From the IMG/VR virus record IMGVR_UViG_3300023049_000127, positions 1 through 43,856 of that record: DNA of 43,856 nucleotides. The stretch is one strand, 5' to 3'. Position 1 is the stretch's first letter, and each line of letters starts with the position of its first letter. The stretch comes from a virus. A program made the translations under genes and the position numbers. The notes beneath the pieces are model-generated. The model was given only the letters and a program-made list of their open reading frames with translations, was not told where the DNA came from and ran no database searches. Positions 39,647 through 43,856 of this stretch are shown piece after piece.

Positions 39647-40113
39647 AATACTTTCCCTTTTATTACACCGTTTAAAATTTTCCCTTGTATTAAAGTTCTC
39701 GCTTGTATCCTACCAATAAGAACTCCGCTCGTCCTAATCCCTTTTATGATGGAATTAGAAACCACTTTCCCAACTAACATCCCATTTAAGATCTTCCCGA
39801 CCGCTTGGATCCCGGAAGAAGCTTCTCCTCCGCCGCCACTTGCGCCCGGAAGGAAAAGAGATAGTTTGACTTGGGTTTCGTAATTGGATTCGCTTGGGGA
39901 CTTAATAAAGCCCAAGTAATCACCTTCGAGATCTAATAAAGTCGTGAGAAAATTATAGCGATAAAAGCCGGGACGATCTTCGATCATAGAGAAGGGCCCA
40001 ATGTCTAATCCATTAGGCCTTCTTATAGTGACTTCAATATCAGTAAGACCGCTAGTCCTATTCTTACTTTCGTAAGATATTATAGCGGTTTTAGCAAGTT
40101 GTCCCATGGCCAT
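39643..40113 (-). CDS. Ig-like domain protein with Gly linker and solenoid tail
   Basis: 156 aa. Residues 1-85 are a domain shared with the two genes upstream: IISYESKNRTSGLTDIEVTI, MIEDRPGFYRYNFLTTLLDL. A Gly-rich linker (PGASGGGGEASSG) follows. The last 50 residues repeat short units: VGKILNGMLVGKVVSNSIIK, GIRTSGVLIGRIQARTLIQG, KILNGVIKGKVL, like turns of a small beta-solenoid. TAATG start overlap. Possibly a decoration or fibre part; function unknown. Confidence 0.65.
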   Translation of the reverse strand: MAMGQLAKTAIISYESKNRTSGLTDIEVTIRRPNGLDIGPFSMIEDRPGFYRYNFLTTLLDLEGDYLGFIKSPSESNYETQVKLSLFLPGASGGGGEASSGIQAVGKILNGMLVGKVVSNSIIKGIRTSGVLIGRIQARTLIQGKILNGVIKGKVL

Positions 40114-41312
40114 TAAACCGCCGATCCTCCGGTAAACTGTCTATTAGAGATTTCTCTCAAAGAATCCGTTCCCGTATCAAATCCAACACCTTTCACAAGG
40201 CCAAGATCCGCGATGATATTATTAACCGAAGTTTGAGAAGCCTTATCCGCGATCGCGTCGATGATAGCTTGATTCCCAATAGTCGGACTTATAAGAACAC
40301 TATTGTTATCAGAGGAAATAATTCCAACGGCATCAACCGCCGCTTTTATGATCGCTAGACCATGAAGCGCACTATTAACCTCGGATTGGATATCCGCTAC
40401 TTGAGGTTGCATAACCGAAGTATCGTCTAAAATAGCTTGAACCGTGATTTGTTGAGCGATACCCGCCGCATCGATTTCCGAAACTACGTTGGCCGATCTT
40501 ACGGCTTCTAGTGGAATTGTGTTTTCCGTATAGTTAACAAGCATATTTATTTGTTCGTGAGAAGTACCGGCCGGAACCGTTAAATCCACTTCATATCTAC
40601 CCGTCGAAAGTCTAGTCGCCGTTACCGGAGAAGGCCCGCCACTTGTAAACAAGTTACCTCTATCAAGTCCCGCCGCATTTTTCAATGAAACCGCTACGAT
40701 ATTAGTATCCGGATCCTCAAGAGATCCCGAAGTATTATAAATATTTATTAATACTTTATAAGCTTCCGAGCCCGTAATTGGCGAAACCAATTGAGTTGGA
40801 AACCCTACTACCGTTCTTGTAGTTTGTTGGATCGAAGTAATCCCCGAAATCGCCGTGTCTACTAGAGCTTTAATAGCTACAAGTCCCGTCACGCCGTCGT
40901 TTACTTCCGTATTGGTATCTTCTACCGTTACTTTAACACTCGAAACGTCACCTTGAAGGGCCATTAAATCAGAGCTTAAAGTGTCGATCTTACCTTCAAG
41001 AACAACTAAATGAGCTTCTAAATCATCGTTGTCATTTACAGCGACTACAAGTTTCGCCGTTGCCGGTGCGCTCTTAGAAGCCGAATCAATAGTAATTTGA
41101 TAAGTTCCTACTCCGCCAAATGAATTAATTTGAGTTGGGGAAAGAGTAAGTCTATATCTACCTTCCGCGTCTCCCGTATTAATTTCGGCTAATGCCAATC
41201 CGGTCGCTATCGCAGTCGTAGCCCCATCTTTAAAGACGTTCGCCGTTATGTCCGTAAGGCCCGTCGAAAAGTTTTTTGCCGTATATATGACATATTGAGT
41301 TTTAATTGCCAT
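40113..41312 (-). CDS. Multi-domain Ig-like and coiled-coil structural protein (399 aa)
   Basis: Strong AAGGAGGAATC before ATG 41312. The first 90 residues repeat the SGLTDI...G.Y domain (TAKNFSTGLTDITANVFKDG, NTGDAEGRYRLTLSPTQINS). Then comes a coiled coil (DDLEAHLVVLEGKIDTLSSD), a helix VTGLVAIKALVDTAISGITS, a second beta domain ending RLSTGRYEVDLTVPAGTSHE, and again LHGLAIIKAAVDAVGIISSD. It looks like duplicated trimerising stalk modules of a virion fibre. No enzyme motif. Confidence 0.7.
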   Translation of the reverse strand: MAIKTQYVIYTAKNFSTGLTDITANVFKDGATTAIATGLALAEINTGDAEGRYRLTLSPTQINSFGGVGTYQITIDSASKSAPATAKLVVAVNDNDDLEAHLVVLEGKIDTLSSDLMALQGDVSSVKVTVEDTNTEVNDGVTGLVAIKALVDTAISGITSIQQTTRTVVGFPTQLVSPITGSEAYKVLINIYNTSGSLEDPDTNIVAVSLKNAAGLDRGNLFTSGGPSPVTATRLSTGRYEVDLTVPAGTSHEQINMLVNYTENTIPLEAVRSANVVSEIDAAGIAQQITVQAILDDTSVMQPQVADIQSEVNSALHGLAIIKAAVDAVGIISSDNNSVLISPTIGNQAIIDAIADKASQTSVNNIIADLGLVKGVGFDTGTDSLREISNRQFTGGSAV

Positions 41313-41323
41313 TTGATTCCTCC

Positions 41324-41665
41324 TTAAATAGCTTGTCCATCGTTTTCGTCTACTTTTTCATTCAATTCGAAATCATTATTATTAATAAAAATATCGATAA
41401 CTCCAATTACTTTTCTTCCCCCAACGCCATTATATTCATAAATCGTCGCGAAAAGTTGTTTGTCCTCTGTAAAAGTAGGAGTCCACATATATTTATAATA
41501 TCCCGTAATACCTATCTCGGGAAGGGCTTGCGATAATATTTCGGTGTTATCCGAGAGATCCAAAACCCCGACTCTTATATCTTCGTTATTTTTTGGGTTC
41601 CCATTGGTAAACCTAACCGTCGTAACAAAAGGAATAATAGGATTTAAAGTTCTATATTCTCTCAT
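41324..41665 (-). CDS. Ig-like domain structural protein (113 aa)
   Basis: ATG 41665 (MREYRTLNPIIPFVTTVRFT) overlaps the TGA of the gene before (ATGA); a longer in-frame start lies inside that gene. 113 aa, one domain with the same hallmark as the next two genes: VGVLDLSDNTEILSQALPEI, GITGYYKYMWTPTFTEDKQL, FATIYEYNG. The G-Y-Y-K-Y after a P-E-I turn aligns with R-P-G-F-Y and A-E-G-R-Y of the paralogues. Probably virion-associated. Confidence 0.7.
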   Translation of the reverse strand: MREYRTLNPIIPFVTTVRFTNGNPKNNEDIRVGVLDLSDNTEILSQALPEIGITGYYKYMWTPTFTEDKQLFATIYEYNGVGGRKVIGVIDIFINNNDFELNEKVDENDGQAI

Positions 41666-41931
41666 TTTATCCAACTCCAAAGCTCAAGGGAAAAATCCTC
41701 GTCGTATTCAATACTCATTATTGAATGACCTTGATCTCCCAAAAGCATATTGAAAACCTTGTCCACTAATTTCGCGAAGAAAGGTACGAACTTTTTAGGC
41801 TTCCCACTCTGCATAGCTCGACCTAATCTACTTGATATGGTTTCGCTTGGATCCCCAAGGAGTAAAAAATTCCCCGCGAGATCTACTAGATATAATAAAT
41901 TAAAAAGAAATTTTGCTATAAATTTAAACAT
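41662..41931 (-). CDS. Small membrane-associated phage protein, lysis-region family (89 aa)
   Basis: ATG 41931 (MFKFIAKFLFNLLYLVDLAG) with GAGG upstream is chosen; a longer start adds MSCTRLI inside the gene before. A hydrophobic amphipathic N-terminus is followed by NFLLLGDPSETISSRLGRAM, QSGKPKKFVPFFAKLVDKVF, MLLGDQGHSIMSIEYDEDFS. The block LLGDP.ETISSR.GR...GK.....F...VD..F......H is shared by many uncharacterised phage proteins encoded near endolysins. Role not established. Confidence 0.65.
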   Translation of the reverse strand: MFKFIAKFLFNLLYLVDLAGNFLLLGDPSETISSRLGRAMQSGKPKKFVPFFAKLVDKVFNMLLGDQGHSIMSIEYDEDFSLELWSWIK

Positions 41932-42457
41932 TATCAACCTCGTGCATGACATAATTTATTCTCGCGCATATCTCTTGAGTGTTGCTCTCATGCTTATAAT
42001 AGACCATTCGGACAATGAACTTAGATGATTCTAGTATCTTCCCATAAGGGAGATTAGGAGTCTTTTGATCCTCGGTATCCGTTGAAATATATAATCTATG
42101 AACAAATCTACGACCTAAAACCCAAAGCTCCGGATCCGCGTTAGCTAGATATAGGATCTCTAAGGCGCTGAAATCTTTTTCTCCGCCCCGGGAGATCTTT
42201 ATGTCCGCACCTTGGATCTTCACGTTCTTAAGAACATGATAATCACAAAAGAACTTCGAGTAGTTCATTCCGTCAATTTCTTCGGTTTTAGAATTGTTAT
42301 AAGATGGAGCCCCTTGTCCTGTAAAAACTCCGACAATTCCATCGGCCCCGATGTTATCTTTTAAACAAAACAGTCTCCCGTCTCCGGCATAATGTATCCC
42401 TTCAACTTCCGGAACCGGAACATTAATGACTTCTTGAACGCTACCTTGTTTGAACAT
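41924..42457 (-). CDS. Unknown protein (177 aa)
   Basis: GGGGGAATAATA precedes ATG 42457. Beta-rich: MFKQGSVQEVINVPVPEVEG, HYAGDGRLFCLKDNIGADGI, FFCDYHVLKNVKIQGADIKI, PELWVLGRRFVHRLYISTDT. Four or five Cys are spread along it. No signal peptide or membrane helix. It sits between the endolysin and the Ig-like genes and overlaps the next gene by eight bases. No family recognised. Confidence 0.7.
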   Translation of the reverse strand: MFKQGSVQEVINVPVPEVEGIHYAGDGRLFCLKDNIGADGIVGVFTGQGAPSYNNSKTEEIDGMNYSKFFCDYHVLKNVKIQGADIKISRGGEKDFSALEILYLANADPELWVLGRRFVHRLYISTDTEDQKTPNLPYGKILESSKFIVRMVYYKHESNTQEICARINYVMHEVDNV

Positions 42458-42489
42458 TATTATTCCCCCTACTTAAACCTTACTAGAGA

Positions 42490-43113
42490 TTATTCTTCTT
42501 GAGAACTTCTTCCATTATAATAAAGGCCTTTCAAGATCAAAACCGTTCCCAGTTGTTTTGAAACGGCGTCTTTGTCCCATTTCCCATCGCTAACATATTT
42601 CCCTTCTTCATAGTGGTTAGTTCCCGACCATAAATAGGGACTATTAACGTCCGGATGATATTTACGATAACCAAGGCCATTATATTTCTCTAAGAAATCT
42701 AGTGTCTTCGCTACTGTCCAAGCGTCCGGGTAGGAATGTTTCTTCATACTAAGAGCGTCCATAGCGGCGGCTTCCCAAGAAGAGAATGGGCCTCGACCTT
42801 TTGGAACCCAAGTCGTTTTCTTCTTCCAAGATTGGCCACAATGGATCCCTTTCTCAAAGTTCAAACTACACTCCATCGCATGAATACAAGCTATGATGTG
42901 CCAAGGGATCGCTAGATTATATTGTTTCCAAACTAATCTTTCGGCTTCTTCGTATCTAAATTGATTCTTTTTTATTTTTTGGACAATTAATCTTTGAGCT
43001 TTAACCCAATAATCGTCTTTTATTTCGTAAGAGTCCCAAAGGCCTCTTAGTTTTACTAAAACTTCTTCTTTTCTCACTACTCTTCTTTCCTTCTTTTTGG
43101 CTTTCTTATCCAT
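42490..43113 (-). CDS. Endolysin, lysozyme-like fold
   Basis: ATG 43113 follows GGAGG; a longer frame to 43149 would include the binding site and is rejected. 207 aa. Core: LAIPWHIIACIHAMECSLNF (Glu 81 as likely catalytic residue), EKGIHCGQSWKKKTTWVPKG, RGPFSSWEAAAMDALSMKKH, KTLDFLEKYNGLGYRKYHPD, NSPYLWSGTNHYEEGKYVSD. This pattern defines a phage and bacterial lysozyme-superfamily group that cleaves peptidoglycan. The basic N-terminus (KKAKKKERRVVRK) has no signal peptide, so export needs a holin. Confidence 0.85.
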   Translation of the reverse strand: MDKKAKKKERRVVRKEEVLVKLRGLWDSYEIKDDYWVKAQRLIVQKIKKNQFRYEEAERLVWKQYNLAIPWHIIACIHAMECSLNFEKGIHCGQSWKKKTTWVPKGRGPFSSWEAAAMDALSMKKHSYPDAWTVAKTLDFLEKYNGLGYRKYHPDVNSPYLWSGTNHYEEGKYVSDGKWDKDAVSKQLGTVLILKGLYYNGRSSQEE

Positions 43114-43129
43114 GAAAAACCTCCAAAAT

Positions 43130-43360
43130 TTACGAATTAATCTCTTCATCCTTTAATTGCTCCTTAAGCCTTTCAACTTGGGATTGGGACGATTTTCTAA
43201 GTCGTGCTGAATTCGTAAGGGAAGGCTCGATATGGGAAAGGAAGTCTAAATAGGCCTTTCTAGCTTCTTTAGTTAACTTTCCTTGTTCAATTTTCTTATT
43301 TATAAAAAGTCCCAAGATCTTTAAAGCTAATGGGAGAACCATTGTGATTATACTTAACAT
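43130..43360 (-). CDS. Small membrane protein beside the endolysin (76 aa)
   Basis: AAGGGAATAGCG precedes ATG 43360. A membrane helix at residues 1-20 (MLSIITMVLPLALKILGLFI) is followed by a charged helical tail (KIEQGKLTKEARKAYLDFLS, SQVERLKEQLKDEEINS). One membrane segment plus a helical tail, 16 bases before the endolysin, makes it a holin or inner-membrane spanin candidate. Not proven by sequence. Confidence 0.65.
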   Translation of the reverse strand: MLSIITMVLPLALKILGLFINKKIEQGKLTKEARKAYLDFLSHIEPSLTNSARLRKSSQSQVERLKEQLKDEEINS

Positions 43361-43362
43361 CG

Positions 43363-43856
43363 CTATTCCCTTATCAATAGGGCTTCGTAGCCCAATAGAG
43401 TTAGTTTGTGAAAACCATTTTTATGTCCAAATACTAGGACGCATTTTCCTTTTGGCATTGAGAACTCGAATTTTTTACCTCTCCTAGACGTTAATCCACA
43501 ATCGTTATTATCCGCTAAAAGGACGTCTTCGTCGAATGTTATGTCTTGGATTAATCCATTCCTAGATTGACAAACCGAAGTTCCGTTGGACTTTATGGCC
43601 ATACCATTACAATTTATTTTAGCCGGGAAAGTGTATTTCTCCGACTCAAAATCTATAAAGGCCCATGAGTGTCGCCCGTGGCGGTTCTCGTAGCCCCCAA
43701 GCTCCATAGGACAATCTCCATCGCTCTCTAAAGAGTTTGGATGATAAGTGAATTTAACTTCTCTTTTAAGGCTTATTTTCTTGCTACCCCACCCGAAGAG
43801 CCCACTTTTAACTTTCTTTTTCACGTTCCAAGCTTTCTCTTTTTGGGCTTCTTTAT
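43363..43856 (-). CDS. Cys-rich secreted-protein C-terminal part (runs off right edge)
   Basis: The frame is open to the last base of the window (..KEAQKEKAWNV before KKKVKSGLFGWGSKKISLKR), so the GTG at 43824 need not be the start. The region has FTYHPNSLESDGDCPMELGG, RHSWAFIDFESEKYTFPAKI, NCNGMAIKSNGTSVCQSRNG and five Cys, fitting a disulfide-bonded extracytoplasmic beta domain. No signal peptide lies within it. I think it is the C-terminal part of the lipoprotein gene at 1..203. It ends at TAG 43363, just before the small membrane protein. Confidence 0.6.
   Translation of the reverse strand, partial: KEAQKEKAWNVKKKVKSGLFGWGSKKISLKREVKFTYHPNSLESDGDCPMELGGYENRHGRHSWAFIDFESEKYTFPAKINCNGMAIKSNGTSVCQSRNGLIQDITFDEDVLLADNNDCGLTSRRGKKFEFSMPKGKCVLVFGHKNGFHKLTLLGYEALLIRE

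Noticed and set aside
1-43856. CRISPR arrays, integrase, transposase or rRNA genes
   Set aside because: No repeat-spacer pattern, recombinase motif or rRNA-like stretch was found on either strand; I could not run a systematic tRNA or repeat search.

Overview
The window is essentially a whole genome of a lytic-type, contractile-tailed (myovirus-like) double-stranded DNA phage of a Gram-negative bacterium. It holds one complete packaging, head, neck, sheathed-tail, baseplate and fibre set, one replication set and a lysis set, with no integrase and no host genes. Most genes have AGGAG-type ribosome binding sites and are packed with ATGA, TAATG or GTGA overlaps. The host is not identified. Several proteins carry short Sec signal peptides of the MKNLILILLFITSNLSYA type, which would fit an AT-rich Gram-negative host such as a Bdellovibrionota predator, but this is only an inference.

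Layout. A divergent control region at 31.63-31.77 kb separates two arms. The leftward (minus) arm runs from 31.6 kb to coordinate 1 and appears to re-enter at the right end of the window, ending at 39.3 kb. In reading order it holds: small early genes including zinc ribbons and an HTH protein (29.5-31.6); the primase-polymerase/SF3 helicase (27.2-29.5); a non-coding block with inverted TGTCC repeats around an AT-rich core, a good origin candidate (26.8-27.1); a RecU-like resolvase; a truncated DNA ligase; an Rrf2/IscR-type regulator (25.1-25.5); terminase; portal, MuF, protease-scaffold and capsid (17.2-24.6); neck, sheath, tube, frameshifted tail chaperone and tape measure (10.5-16.6); baseplate (5.3-10.5); fibres (2.4-5.3); and a lysis/secreted-protein block (1-2.4 and 42.5-43.9). 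Several Ig-like accessory proteins follow (39.3-42.5). The rightward (plus) arm (31.8-39.3 kb) is a replication operon: SNF2-type helicase, DnaQ-like exonuclease, Cas4-like nuclease, ssDNA-binding protein, HU and a family A DNA polymerase. The two arms converge with a 4-bp overlap of stop codons at 39.296-39.299 kb.

Three plus-strand elements lie inside the minus arm. One is a GIY-YIG homing endonuclease between the tail chaperone and the tape measure. The other two are membrane micropeptides behind a near-consensus promoter at 24.82 kb, reading head-on into the Rrf2-type gene.

The most notable signals are: (i) that plus-strand micropeptide island and the adjacent cysteine-less Rrf2 regulator, whose ribosome binding site sits in a perfect 12-bp inverted repeat; (ii) the origin candidate; (iii) an identical EDYGF acidic C-terminus on the primase-helicase and the ssDNA-binding protein, as in the T7 gp4/gp2.5 logic; (iv) a fibre-like protein with a signal peptide; (v) a secreted zinc-peptidase gene cut by an in-frame amber codon just before its HExxHxxGxxH site; (vi) a probable -1 frameshift in the tail chaperone; and (vii) partial genes at the two ends that look like halves of one gene, so the contig is probably a nearly closed circularly permuted genome.
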